Source: Histomonas meleagridis
Taxonomy: Eukaryota > Parabasalia > Tritrichomonadida > Dientamoebidae
NCBI GenBank assembly: GCA_020186115.1
Contig: WSYJ01000143.1
Location: forward strand, 62,001 to 126,000
DNA: 64,000 nucleotides
Direction: 5' to 3'
Part shown: positions 48,366 to 58,068 of the stretch, in pieces
Layout: every line of letters begins with the position of its first letter
How positions within the stretch are numbered: position 1 is the stretch's first letter
Translations under genes and position numbers: made by a program
Notes under the pieces: model-generated
What the model was told of the DNA's origin: nothing
Seen by the model: only the letters and a program-made list of their open reading frames with translations
The model's database searches: none

Positions 48366-50912
48366 TTATTGAGAATTTTTCATCATCCTTTGGAACGGAT
48401 ACTCATAATCGTATTCGCGTAACCATATGAAGTCATCGGAATTTAATATTTCATTATTTTTTGCCAAATCGAATCCAATTATTTGATTAATTTTTGCATC
48501 TCTTTCATCTGATTTTGGTAATCTATTTAATACCATTACATAAAGTATTTTATCTATTTCTCTATAAACTCTATCATTATCGACGCAAATTAAAATTGGA
48601 TTTACTACATCATCGAATTTTTGAACATTTTCATTTGTTATAATAATAGAACATAATAATTCAAGATCTATTAGACCATATAATTGATTATCAAAATTTT
48701 CGATTAAATGATTTAAAACGAATTCATATAAATTTGACGATGTTTCATTATTCAAAATCTTTAATTGCACTAACCTTGTATAGACAGTAACAATCGAAAA
48801 CATCAGTTCTTCATCCCAAAGAACAGTTTCATTTTTCATTAATTGATCAATGACATCTATAAAGGCTGCATTATGGTTCCATTTCATGAAACTTTCTGTT
48901 TGATATTCGATTAACACTATAAAAGGCTTAATATAAATACCAATGTAATCATTAATTGTCGTTAAAAAGAAATTCCAATATGAATTAATAATTATTTCAT
49001 AATTTGGTAATGAATATCTTATAATTGTAATTATTAATTCTAAAACATCATCCAATATAAGTGAATCATCTAAATCAGGTAATTTGAAAAATTGTTGAAT
49101 ACAATATATTATAGGTGAAACATCAATGTTATTTTTAAATCGTTCAATTATCGAATTAATACAACATAATAATGTACTTACATAATTTAAATCATCAAAT
49201 TGACTTTCAAAATTCTCATTAATACGTTCACAATATTTAATTAGTTGTATACTCAAATAATTATTATATAAGCCAAGTAAAAACTCTTCTTCTTGAGTAT
49301 AAAACACAAATTTACGTAAAACAATAAAAGCAAAGTTCTTTATACATATGTTATTCTCAAATATAGTTGAAATATATTGTGATGGAATACAATAATTCTT
49401 ATTATCCATCATTATTGACATGATTTGGCATCCTAATGTAAAGCGTAAGATATCATTTGCAGTTGGATTTTGCGCGTTTTCTTTATTACTGATAAAAATA
49501 AATGATATTTCTGATAATTTGTGATATATAATTTCTGGTAAAAATGATAAAGATTCAGAAAATAATAATAATATTATTGGTTCTGTATTTATGTCTAATG
49601 GGAAATTGCTTAAAAATTGGATATATTCATCCGGGGGTTTAAGCCCTTTTTGAGACATTAAATATGATGTTAATGTGCATACTTTAATAAATCCTTCTGT
49701 GAAATTTTGGGTGGTTAAAATACATTGCAATAACATTGAAAAATTTTGTTGTGCTAAGTTCGAAATTATTTTCATTCAATATTCAGCAATGCACTTATCC
49801 CCTGGGAGATAACAAAATGCTGTATCATAATATAGTTGTACATTAATTTCTTTTTGACTGATCAAATATTGTGTGGAATTTGAATACTTTACGGCGATTT
49901 CAAAAAGTGCTCTGAAAATGGGGTATTCGTTAATCGCATTGCTCAAAAAAGAAAGTATTTTTTAAAGAGTAATTTTCAAAGGTAAAGGATACACCTGTTT
50001 CTGATTCACACCTTGGGGTTTGGGTTAGAAGTTTTACCAAAACTAATTGGATATTTGAACTAAACCAATTTAATTTTTCTGCAAAATCTGGAAAACGAGG
50101 AGCTGAATCTAAAATCCTAAAATTAGATAGGAGTGGCATTATTGTAGAAGCCAATGGAAACAAGTTATCATCCATTTTCCCCACAAATTCAAATAAAAAT
50201 CCGACCAAATGTTGAAGGATATTTGATTCTTTCGATAAGAAATATTTTGTTACATCAGAAACATTAGCAAACCGAATAAACGCTGAAAGTAAATTTATAA
50301 GAAGAGTTGTATTTTTTGAATTAGTAATTATTTCTTTAACAGTAATTTTATCAATAAAATCAATAAATTTGTTCGAAAATATTAACGCATCATCTGTATG
50401 ATGGTTCGTATTGAAGAAAAATTTTATGATAATTGGATCAAAAAGTTTTGAAATATTTTCAAGATAAACTATATTAATATTTTGCTGTTGAAATATTTGA
50501 AACAGTTGATCGGAAATTTGTGGTGCAAAAAAATTGTTAGGTGAATAAATGATTAAAATTCCAAGAATTTTAGCAAAGTCATCCATCATTGGGCTCAGAT
50601 CAGATGGAGCACTATAAAAAATAATGTTTAGGATTCGATTTATAAAACTATCAATGTGTGGTAAAAATTCATGATTTTTCACGATAGATTTCTGCCTGCC
50701 GTTAGAATCAAAATATTGAATAAAATTGCACAACAAAGAGGATGCAACCATCCATTATTGGTTTTGTCTGTATTCTTGTTTTTCAAGAATCAATAATGTA
50801 CACTCAAAATAAGGTACTGTTTATAAAACTTCTCTCTGATTTCAGGTAGGTTAGGTACAGGTGATGGAGAGAAAAGAATGTTAAGGATGTTAAAATAATC
50901 TTCAGGAATCAT
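48366..50912 (-). pseudogene. Karyopherin (exportin/importin-beta)-like HEAT protein, disrupted
   Basis: Two long minus-strand frames (273 and 469 codons) are parts of one helical-repeat protein. The link region between them is coding-like in the second frame (SNAINEYPIFRALFEIAV, then YYDTAFCYLPGDK). It is reached by a shift in the T6 run near 49945 and ends with an in-frame TGA (49776-49778) directly before the next ATG. Upstream, coding-like sequence extends to an ATG at 50912 (MIPEDYFNILNILFSP). It is broken by a shift near 50815 and a TAA at 50755-50757 preceding WMVASSLLCNFIQYF. Four lesions suggest a pseudogene of about 840 residues. The N-terminal helix pattern and length suggest a nuclear transport receptor, but this is tentative. 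Confidence 0.6.
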
Positions 50913-51633
50913 TTTTAAAAAATGCCTGATCTGACAAATTTTTGAGTTCGATTTAATCATAAAATTTCTGAATTCAATATATAAAATTGTGACAAATTTC
51001 TAGAAAGAATAAAATTTTCCAAATGGGCAATTTATAAAATTATCCACAATCATTAATATTTTAAACAAAATATCTTGAAAAACATTAAAATCTTTATATC
51101 ATCATGCCTACTTCCAAAAAAAAAAAAAAATAAAAAATGTTAAATTCTAATTCGAAAAATTTTTAAACAAAAGCATATGAAAAATATAAACTTTAAAAAA
51201 TCATTATGATTTAAAAAAGAATTTTAATGTTAAAGATGACAAATATGTAGCAAAATAAAATGGGCTGTTTTTTAGTGGGCAAAATATTCCAAAATTAAAA
51301 TATTTTTGATAGAAGTTTTATTTTGTAATAAAAGTTGAAACCTAAACCTCTTAAGTTCGATATTATCAATGCAATTCCGTATTTAAGTTTGGCTTTTAGT
51401 TTCAACTTATGATTTTAAAACAATTTTTAGATTTATTGATAATAAAAAAATAATTTTCCAAGTTCATAAAAATGAAACTAGGTAAAATTCAAGTTAAAGG
51501 TACTGTTTGAAACTAATTAGAAATAATTTAAAATTGTTGTTAGGAAAAAAGAAGAGAAATACAAAGATAAAAAAATGTACAGAGTAAAAAGTGACACGAA
51601 AATTACAAAACCCGACGGTTATTAATTCCATAG
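50913..51633. other. AT-rich intergenic region
   Basis: No coding frame, RNA structure or repeat that I can support. It separates the karyopherin-like pseudogene from the 3' end of the SRP RNA gene. Confidence 0.5.
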
Positions 51634-51641
51634 AAAAAAAA
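51634..51641 (-). terminator. Pol III terminator of the SRP RNA gene
   Basis: Eight T on the minus strand immediately follow the conserved 3' end (GCAGCCACTG) of the RNA. Confidence 0.7.
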
Positions 51642-51936
51642 CAGTGGCTGCAATCCTGCTGCAGGAGGGAAGTAACAGTTTGCTCACGCCCAGAATCCAC
51701 GCACCGTAGAATCTGGAAATCTATTCGCTGTTCCGTTTACCGGCCTCACGCATTGCGATTTGCTTTAATCGTATCTCTCCCTAGCTTGCCTTCGCAAGAG
51801 TACATGATACATCAGATTTACCTGGTGGGAGGGCACTCAACACAAAGCTAATTACCTATCACCACAGCAGTTACAACGCCTGAATTCTAAGGGTAGCGTA
51901 CACTTTACAGACTGGGATTACACCAATCCACCCATT
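51642..51936 (-). ncRNA. Signal recognition particle RNA (7SL)
   Basis: A GC-rich island of about 295 bp on the minus strand. The 5' Alu-type domain reads GGTGTAATCCCAG (51912-51924), containing the UGUNR turn that binds SRP9/14 and matching the human TGTAGTCCCAG region. The S-domain helix 8 reads GGCCGGTAAACGGAACAGCG (51726-51745), matching the human TCGGAAACGGAGCAGG core bound by SRP54. The 3' side CAGCCACTG matches human TAGCCACTG, and a T8 terminator follows. The length is close to the 300-nt eukaryotic norm. The exact 5' end is uncertain by several bases. The RNA scaffolds the particle that targets signal-peptide proteins, such as the surface glycosidase and BspA-like protein here, to the ER. 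Confidence 0.78.
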
Positions 51937-52255
51937 ATTTCTTTCTGAATATAAGTTTGATATTACATACGTAAGCATATTATAAACTGTGTAAAAATAA
52001 TATTAAGATTGTTTTTGTATTTATTTTACTTTTTTTTAAATTATGCTCAATAACACTATGTGAAGAAATTTGTTTTTTTACCTATTGAATCAATCATAAA
52101 AAAATCATTTCGAGAAAAAAATAGAATGAAACAAAAGATATCTGGCAGTAATAATATAATTGATCAAATTTTCATGTATCTGCATAAAGTGAATGCATTC
52201 TTGTTATAAGTGTTTATTTTTTAGGGTATGTGAATATCAAACAAAGTTTCTGAAA

Positions 52256-52260
52256 TCATA
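52256..52260 (+). promoter_or_regulatory. Initiator element (TCATA) of UBC12
   Basis: TCATA fits TCAYW; the +1 A is 11 nt before the ATG at 52269. Confidence 0.5.
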
Positions 52261-52268
52261 ATCCAAAA

Positions 52269-52736
52269 ATGTCAAGGAGGAAGAAAATGACAGCCTGTCA
52301 AATCAGGCTACAAAAGGATCTAGAAAACCTTGACTCACTCTACGGAGCAAAGTTAATAATTCCAGACCCAAATAATATTCAAGATTTTATCATCGAAATC
52401 ACACCTGTTGAAGGTATCTGGCAAGGCGGAGTGTTTGATTTTCATTTTACAATTCCTGATGATTTTCCATTTCAGCGACCATCTATTATTTGCCAGACAA
52501 GAATTTGGCATCCAAATATTGAAGAAACGGGAGCTGTTTGTCTTAACATTTTGCGTGATAATTACACTGCGGCTATGTCAATTGATCAACTTGTTTTAGG
52601 CCTACAATTTTTGTTTTCTGAACCAAATCCTAATTCTCCATTAAATAAAGAAGCTGCGGAACAATACTCTACCAATATTGCTGCATTCAAGCAAAAGGCT
52701 CAAGAGTACATGGCTCTTTACTGCAAGCATAAATAA
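52269..52736 (+). CDS. UBC12: NEDD8-conjugating enzyme UBC12 (UBE2M)
   Basis: 155 residues: a UBC fold with a short N-terminal extension ([20 protein letters not shown]). The HPN motif is in [10 protein letters not shown]; the active-site Cys is in [11 protein letters not shown]; and the C-terminal [20 protein letters not shown] block is diagnostic of UBC12 ([20 protein letters not shown] in human). The enzyme receives NEDD8 from the NAE1-UBA3 E1 and passes it to cullins. The N-terminal UBA3-docking peptide of human UBC12 is shortened here. Confidence 0.9.
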   Translation: [155 protein letters not shown]

Positions 52737-53048
52737 AGATGATTACACATTTTTAACTTTCAATAATATTTTCATCTTTTACAATTTTGTTACAAATATG
52801 TACAAACAGAGTGTAAACATAACCATGCGCAAATTTACTTTGTTTGTTTTAACTTAAAAAATCATCATTGCAAATTTTAGAATTTCAAAATTTTTATTTT
52901 ATGGTTAAGGTATAAATCATCTGTTAGCAAATTTAAACATTTCATTGAATATGTTCAACTTAATTAGAATTATTTTCTTTAGAGTTTTCACTTAGAAAAA
53001 TACATTTAATTCCATATAAGAAAACGTTAAATTTTGTCATATTAAAAA

Positions 53049-53097
53049 ATTCTCAGAAAACTTTTTGATAACAATTTTGTGTAACAACTTTTTCAAT
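53049..53097. repeat. Left terminal inverted repeat
   Basis: 49 bp, 48 of 49 identical to the reverse complement of 54078-54126 (the difference is GATAACAA versus GATAATAA). Confidence 0.9.
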
Positions 53098-53140
53098 CTC
53101 ATATAAAAAATTATATGGACAAATTCAAATTGAGTTTTAA

Positions 53141-54064
53141 TTAAATTTTTACTGTAATTGCATCTCCAGCCTCAACCATTTGGATAGAAGTATAACGCTG
53201 ATAGCATGAAGAAATCCATCTTCCTTGGGCTTTAATTTTGCAATCAGCAATTCCAGCCAATGATGCTTCATGAGCGGCCCCTTTACGAAAAAGAATGTGT
53301 TGAATAACTCTCTGGATTCACTCCAATTTTTTTAAGTTGCAATTTAAACTTTCTCCTAACTGTTCTATCACATAATGTAAAGACATTCGATTCTTCATTT
53401 ATATAACTTAATTCTTTCCATTTTGGTAACCATAGAAAAGGGGAATATATTGTGTTTGAACGACAAATTTACACATTGACTCTTATCCCTGTTTGATCTG
53501 TTTTAGAATAAGGAATGAGTAATACCAAACGTCCGTCCTGATCATATGTTATTTCTTTCCACATTAATCTGCACGCCTCAGAAATTCGTAAAAAGCCATA
53601 AAAGCACAAACTTTCTATTGTCATAAGTTCTATTTCATTTTTTACATTTTGATTAGTACTTTCTGCAAGTCTTATCATAAGTTGTATTGTGACATACTTT
53701 TTCGCATTTGGGAATGTATCCCCCTTCATTATTCTTTTCAAGCCAAGCATGTACGACTTAAAATTATTTGTTTTCGTAAAATCATCTAAGTTATTTTTTT
53801 TAAATAAGATACAACAGCTGAGACGAATGATATAAGGTAGGAATAGGTTGTTTGAGGGTGTTGACTTCTATAGAATTCCAAAAAAGCACGTAATTTATTC
53901 TCAGTAATGGGATATGATTCGGGTGCATTAGGGATTTGATTCATTGTATTTTCATATGAACGCAACAAAGAATTATATGTTCTTTGTGTGTTTTCAGCAA
54001 TCCTTTGTTGTTCAACAGATACAGTAGCTTGAAATAAACTATTAAAATCCATGTGGTAGCTCAT
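53141..54064 (-). pseudogene. Tyrosine recombinase (phage-integrase family), decayed
   Basis: From the ATG at 54064 comes a SAM-like core-binding domain (RTYNSLLRSYENTMNQ). A shift at the T8 run 53794-53801 leads to the catalytic domain, with the first catalytic Arg in CFYGFLRISEACRL. A TAA at 53469-53471 interrupts it; after a further open stretch the box II motif begins (HSF, then RKGAAHEA) across a 1-nt shift at 53288-53292. The end carries GRW and CYQRYT, the expected nucleophilic Tyr. With the three lesions ignored it would be about 305 residues, normal for the family. Two of the three lesions are in homopolymers, so assembly error must be considered. Confidence 0.82.
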
Positions 54065-54077
54065 GGACCACTGGTCT

Positions 54078-54126
54078 ATTGAAAAAGTTGTTACACAAAA
54101 TTATTATCAAAAAGTTTTCTGAGAAT
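54078..54126. repeat. Right terminal inverted repeat
   Basis: Partner of 53049-53097; it ends TTTTCTGAGAAT and is followed after two bases by a long hairpin (54129-54177). Confidence 0.9.
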
Positions 54127-54128
54127 TC

Positions 54129-54177
54129 AATTATACCTACACTTTTTGAGCTTCGCTCAAAAAGTGTCCGTATAATT
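54129..54177. other. 49-nt near-perfect hairpin
   Basis: Arms AATTATAC / GTATAATT (8 bp), a 2x2 mismatch (CT/CC), then ACACTTTTTGAGC / GCTCAAAAAGTGT (13 bp) around a TTC loop. It lies 48 bp beyond the stop codon of the BspA-like gene and 2 bp outside the recombinase element. It may be an RNA 3'-end structure or a small foldback element. Confidence 0.75.
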
Positions 54178-54224
54178 TTAATTTTTATTAATTGCATTAC
54201 ACATTAATTTTAATTCAATAAAAA

Positions 54225-56873
54225 TTATATTTTTACAAATCCTTCATCTGAGAAATCTGTTCCAAACGGATCTTCTTCGATATGTGAAGTTTGCACACCA
54301 GCAAAGTCGATTATTGTTTCCGGTTCTTCATTCGTAGCATTCTTTTTATTTTTGTCCACTTGAGTTTTTTCATATTCATATAAAATCGATGACGAACTTT
54401 TATCATTACCATGTTTAACAATCCAAATGACAATTCCAACAATTATTAAAACTATAGCAATTGAACCACAAATGATTCCAATTAATAAATCTGCTGAAAT
54501 TTTACTATTATTTGAATCATTATTCTCATTTAAATAAAAAACAGTAAAGAAATCTGAATAATAACTATAGAATGAAGTGTATGTAATAACTTTATAATCA
54601 TAAAATACAAACAACGAAACAAAATGTATGTATGTGGTAACGCTAAAAGAAATTGTATCTGAAATAGTTAAATAAGAATTCGAAATTATTGTTTGTGTGA
54701 CTGTCATAACATAAATTAATGTTTGGGAATAACTTTGACTTACAGTGACACCATCAGAAATATTATGTGATGATATTTGAGCAGGAGTAAATGTGTCTGA
54801 AGAAGTGAATGTACTTGTCGCAGGAAATGTATGTTTTGGATCAAATGTATTCGACGGATTAAATGTAGATGTTAAAGAAAATGTAGGTGTTGCAGTAAAT
54901 GTAGGTGATGGAGAAAATGTAGGTGATGGAGAAAAGGTATTCGACCCTGTAAATTTTAATGTTGATAGAGGGGCACATCCTTCTACTGATGAAGCAAAAA
55001 TACCTAACTGACCGAATGTATTATCTTGATATCCGTTTGTCACCAGAACATTTGGTGATGCTGAAAAAACATGTTCTCCGCCAAATGTTGGTGAAGTTTC
55101 ACCATAAAAATAAATACAATTAAGGCTATTGCATTGATAAAATGCATAATCACCAATAAAATTTACATTTTCTCCAATAGAAATTGATTCCAATGCAGAA
55201 CACTCACTAAATGCTGCATCTCCAATTGATTCTACTTGACTTGGAATTATTATATATTGTAATTGATCACAGTTATAAAACGCTTCATTTCCAATTGATT
55301 CTACTTTAGCAATATCAACATCTGTTAATTTAGAATTTTCAAATGCTTTTGGACCAATTGATGTAATAAATTCAGGAACGGAATAGGTTTTATCTGTTTT
55401 TGCAATTGGATAAGAAGTTATGGAATTACTTATGAAATCACAAAGAACGCCATCATATGAAAAATATTTATTTTCATTACCCATTATTACATTAATATAT
55501 GAAAGATTGTTACAAACAGCAAAAGGATTATCACCAATATATTCTACTGAACTTGGAATTTCTATAGAATTTATACCATGACAATAATAAAATGCTTCTG
55601 TTCCAATTGATTTAAGTGTTGAAGGAAATGTTATTTCAGATATATGATAATTTCCTTGAAATGCTTTATCTTCAATTGATAAAATTGTTTCAGGAAATAC
55701 AAATGATCCATTTTCAATTCCTGCTGGATAACATATAATTTTCGTTATTTCATGATCATAAAGAACACCATTTAATGAAAAAAAATTAGTATTAACTTCG
55801 GAAACATTAATATATTGAAGACTTCTACATGAACAAAATGGATTAACTCCAATAGTAGTTACAGATGCTGTAATTGTAATATTATACAATGAATCGCAAT
55901 AATAAAATGCTAAATAATCAATTGTGGTCACACCTTCGCCAAATGTTACTGATTCCAATTTTTCACATGAATCAAATGCACGAATTCCAATGATTTTAAC
56001 TGAGTCAGGAATCATAATGGTTACAAATGAAGAGCAATGTGCAAATAAATAATCTTCAAGTTTTTCGATTTTATCAAATGGAATTAATGTTAAATTATAG
56101 CAATATGCAAATGCGTATATTCCAATTGAAGTAACTGAGCTTGAAATACTGATATTCTTTAATGAAGTACAATATTGGAATGCAGAATTTCCAATGGATG
56201 TTAATGTATCTGGAAATGAAATATTATCTAATTTACTACAATATGAAAATGCATTATTAGAAATTGATTCCAAGCTAGAACCAAATATAACATTAGTTAA
56301 GTTTAAGCAGCTGTCAAAAGCATAAATTCCAATTGAGGTACATGCTTTTATTTCAACTATAGTTAGTAAAGGCCATTCATCAAAAGCAAAGTTTGGGATG
56401 CTGGTTATTTGATCTGAAATTACAACATATTGAGTCAGATTCATGTAGCTGTCACTAAAGTCCTCATCGGATTCGATAGTAAGTTTCCCAGATGTTTCAT
56501 CAAAAGATTGAAAAGAATGCTCAATCAAAAAAAGAAACATGACAAAATGATAACTCTTACTTCCAATCAATGTGAGGCCATTTTTAAGACGTTTAGTTAA
56601 AAAATATATGATTATGTAAATAGTTATAATTAAAAATAAAATAGTATCATTAATGGATTTGATTTCAAACCCAAATGCGCCTGTAATGCTAGTGCGTTTT
56701 AGTGAGTCAACATTCCATGGATTAAGAGTATTTGTAAAACTATTCATAATTGGAGTTTTGTTATTTTCAATAGGGAAATACTGGATATGCACTTTTGTTG
56801 TCTGTAAACATTTGTCTCTTAGATAGTTTTGAAGTGAATTTCTTAGAAAATAAGGCAAAAGCATTGCCAACAT
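54225..56873 (-). CDS. BspA-like leucine-rich-repeat surface protein
   Basis: 882 residues from the ATG at 56873. The likelier start is Met112 (56540): a TCATT initiator lies just upstream and a short hydrophobic leader (MFLFLIEHSF) follows, giving 771 residues. The bulk is about 17 LRR_5 (BspA/TpLRR) repeats of the form SIGxxAFxxCxxLxxIxIPxSVxxI. Next come nine 6-residue Thr-Phe repeats (TFSPSP, TFTATP, TFNPSN and so on; about 54782-54943), a Ser/Thr-rich stalk, a transmembrane helix (LIGIICGSIAIVLIIVGIVI) and a cytosolic tail of about 65 residues ending DPFGTDFSDEGFVKI. BspA-like proteins are the largest trichomonad surface family and are linked to adhesion to host cells, bacteria or matrix. 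Confidence 0.9.
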   Translation of the reverse strand: MLAMLLPYFLRNSLQNYLRDKCLQTTKVHIQYFPIENNKTPIMNSFTNTLNPWNVDSLKRTSITGAFGFEIKSINDTILFLIITIYIIIYFLTKRLKNGLTLIGSKSYHFVMFLFLIEHSFQSFDETSGKLTIESDEDFSDSYMNLTQYVVISDQITSIPNFAFDEWPLLTIVEIKACTSIGIYAFDSCLNLTNVIFGSSLESISNNAFSYCSKLDNISFPDTLTSIGNSAFQYCTSLKNISISSSVTSIGIYAFAYCYNLTLIPFDKIEKLEDYLFAHCSSFVTIMIPDSVKIIGIRAFDSCEKLESVTFGEGVTTIDYLAFYYCDSLYNITITASVTTIGVNPFCSCRSLQYINVSEVNTNFFSLNGVLYDHEITKIICYPAGIENGSFVFPETILSIEDKAFQGNYHISEITFPSTLKSIGTEAFYYCHGINSIEIPSSVEYIGDNPFAVCNNLSYINVIMGNENKYFSYDGVLCDFISNSITSYPIAKTDKTYSVPEFITSIGPKAFENSKLTDVDIAKVESIGNEAFYNCDQLQYIIIPSQVESIGDAAFSECSALESISIGENVNFIGDYAFYQCNSLNCIYFYGETSPTFGGEHVFSASPNVLVTNGYQDNTFGQLGIFASSVEGCAPLSTLKFTGSNTFSPSPTFSPSPTFTATPTFSLTSTFNPSNTFDPKHTFPATSTFTSSDTFTPAQISSHNISDGVTVSQSYSQTLIYVMTVTQTIISNSYLTISDTISFSVTTYIHFVSLFVFYDYKVITYTSFYSYYSDFFTVFYLNENNDSNNSKISADLLIGIICGSIAIVLIIVGIVIWIVKHGNDKSSSSILYEYEKTQVDKNKKNATNEEPETIIDFAGVQTSHIEEDPFGTDFSDEGFVKI
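56546..56550 (-). promoter_or_regulatory. Initiator element (TCATT) for the inner start of the BspA-like gene
   Basis: Minus-strand TCATT lies a few bases upstream of the ATG at 56540 and favours it over the ATG at 56873. Confidence 0.45.
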
Positions 56874-56995
56874 GAATTTTACCCCCTATTCAAAACAATT
56901 GATTTTCATTAGAATTTTTCTATATGCATTCAAATCGGGCAAAAAAATGTCAACATTTGTATAAAAAAAAGACACAAAAGAGGATTTCTTTGTGC

Positions 56996-57090
56996 CATTT
57001 TCTTTATATTTAAAATTTATAATGAACTGATGAAATAAATGATCTTTTTTACTTATATGTAAGAAAAATTGGTGGCTATTTTAAAGATAT
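56996..57090. repeat. Dispersed repeat, copy 2
   Basis: Partner of 8001-8096 in direct orientation. It lies between the BspA-like and PAP2-like genes; the rest of 56874-57266 shows no gene. Confidence 0.7.
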
Positions 57091-57266
57091 TCATGTTCAT
57101 TTCATACCATGTAAACTGTTCAATATTTTCTGAAATCGAACGTTAAAAATGCAAAGTCGAAGTTGATTTTCGATTATGTGGATAAGATTTCTTGGCTTTC
57201 CAAATGATAGCAACACAGTCTCAGTTTTATGAGAAATAAAATTTAATTTATTTTAAGTCAATATAT

Positions 57267-58034
57267 TTAATTAACAATATCTTCTTGATTTTCATTACCA
57301 AAAATTCTTTTATACGATCCCCTCCATATGATATATGAACACACAGACCCAACAAAGAAACCTGCGATTGCATCATCTGGATGATTTTTATAAAAACGAA
57401 TGGAAAGTGAACCAGTAAACATACCAAGGAAGCATGGAATGAGAAAAATACAGTGTAGCCAAATCCCATCAGTTTTGGAATATTTTTGGAGGAAAAGTGA
57501 AAGGAAAATCATTGATGATGATGCAAGGGTACATCCGCCTGATGGAAATGAACGGAACTCATCATCAAGTTCACTACTTGTAAGCATTGTACAAGTGTCT
57601 TGAGTAGAAAATGTTCCACATCGAGAAAAGAAATCTGGTCGAGCACGTCCAACAAAAAGAGAAATAGACAAAGAAATAACAGATGATGTCATCACTGCAC
57701 ATATGTGTATCCAAATGGCAGAAAATAAATGAAATCCATTTGCGTAAGATTTGATTCTTTTTTGAAGGAAGTAAAGAAATGGTAAAAGAACCCACATTAC
57801 AGGAATAGAAATCGCAATAGTTAAGTATGAAGATAAAAATGGAGTGTTGTTATATGGATAACTTGAAAGTGAATCATTATGTGGAATAAATAATCTGTGA
57901 CTATGTACAAAATAAAGACCACACCAAATTAGACAAAGGATTATTGCAGTAATAAGATCTTTAATTGCAAATCTTTCGAAAAAACTTGGTTTCGAGTTTT
58001 GAGATTTCAATTTTTTGCGTTCAGGGCGCCCCAA
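57267..58034 (-). CDS. PAP2-family lipid-phosphatase-like membrane protein, catalytically degenerate
   Basis: 255 codons shown from a TTG; no in-frame ATG exists between the upstream stop (about 58079) and Met80 (57797), so the start is unclear or lost. About six membrane helices fit the PAP2/lipid phosphate phosphatase fold. Motif C1 should be KxxxxxxRP, but the Lys position is Ser (SLFVGRARP). Motif C2 should be PSGH, but reads FPSGG. Motif C3 keeps an Arg and the His-Pro-Asp-Asp (RFYKNHPDDAIAG). Loss of Lys and of the C2 His predicts little or no phosphatase activity. It may be a pseudoenzyme or an early pseudogene. Its 5' end abuts the divergent WD40-like gene. Confidence 0.7.
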   Translation of the reverse strand: MGRPERKKLKSQNSKPSFFERFAIKDLITAIILCLIWCGLYFVHSHRLFIPHNDSLSSYPYNNTPFLSSYLTIAISIPVMWVLLPFLYFLQKRIKSYANGFHLFSAIWIHICAVMTSSVISLSISLFVGRARPDFFSRCGTFSTQDTCTMLTSSELDDEFRSFPSGGCTLASSSMIFLSLFLQKYSKTDGIWLHCIFLIPCFLGMFTGSLSIRFYKNHPDDAIAGFFVGSVCSYIIWRGSYKRIFGNENQEDIVN

Positions 58035-58068
58035 TATTTCTCTATGATTATCAAAAAGTGGTAATTCA

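Larger units (their letters stand above)
53049..54126 (-). mobile_element. 1,078-bp element with 49-bp terminal inverted repeats and a tyrosine recombinase relic
   Basis: The ends 53049-53097 and 54078-54126 are inverted copies with one mismatch in 49 bp, beginning ATTCTCAGAAAACTTTTTGA. Between them the minus strand carries a decayed tyrosine recombinase that fills most of the interior. I see no target-site duplication next to the ends. A recombinase gene bounded by TIRs is unusual: Cryptons lack TIRs, and TIR elements usually encode DDE transposases. The left flank (52737-53048) contains no gene. Confidence 0.8.

Noticed and set aside
49776-49950. An intron joining the two karyopherin-like frames
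   Set aside because: No GTATGT or ACTAAC-type signal is present; the interval is itself coding-like up to an in-frame TGA.
51591-51851. An 86-codon plus-strand ORF
   Set aside because: It is antisense to the SRP RNA; its openness follows from the GC-rich structure and it has no protein similarity.
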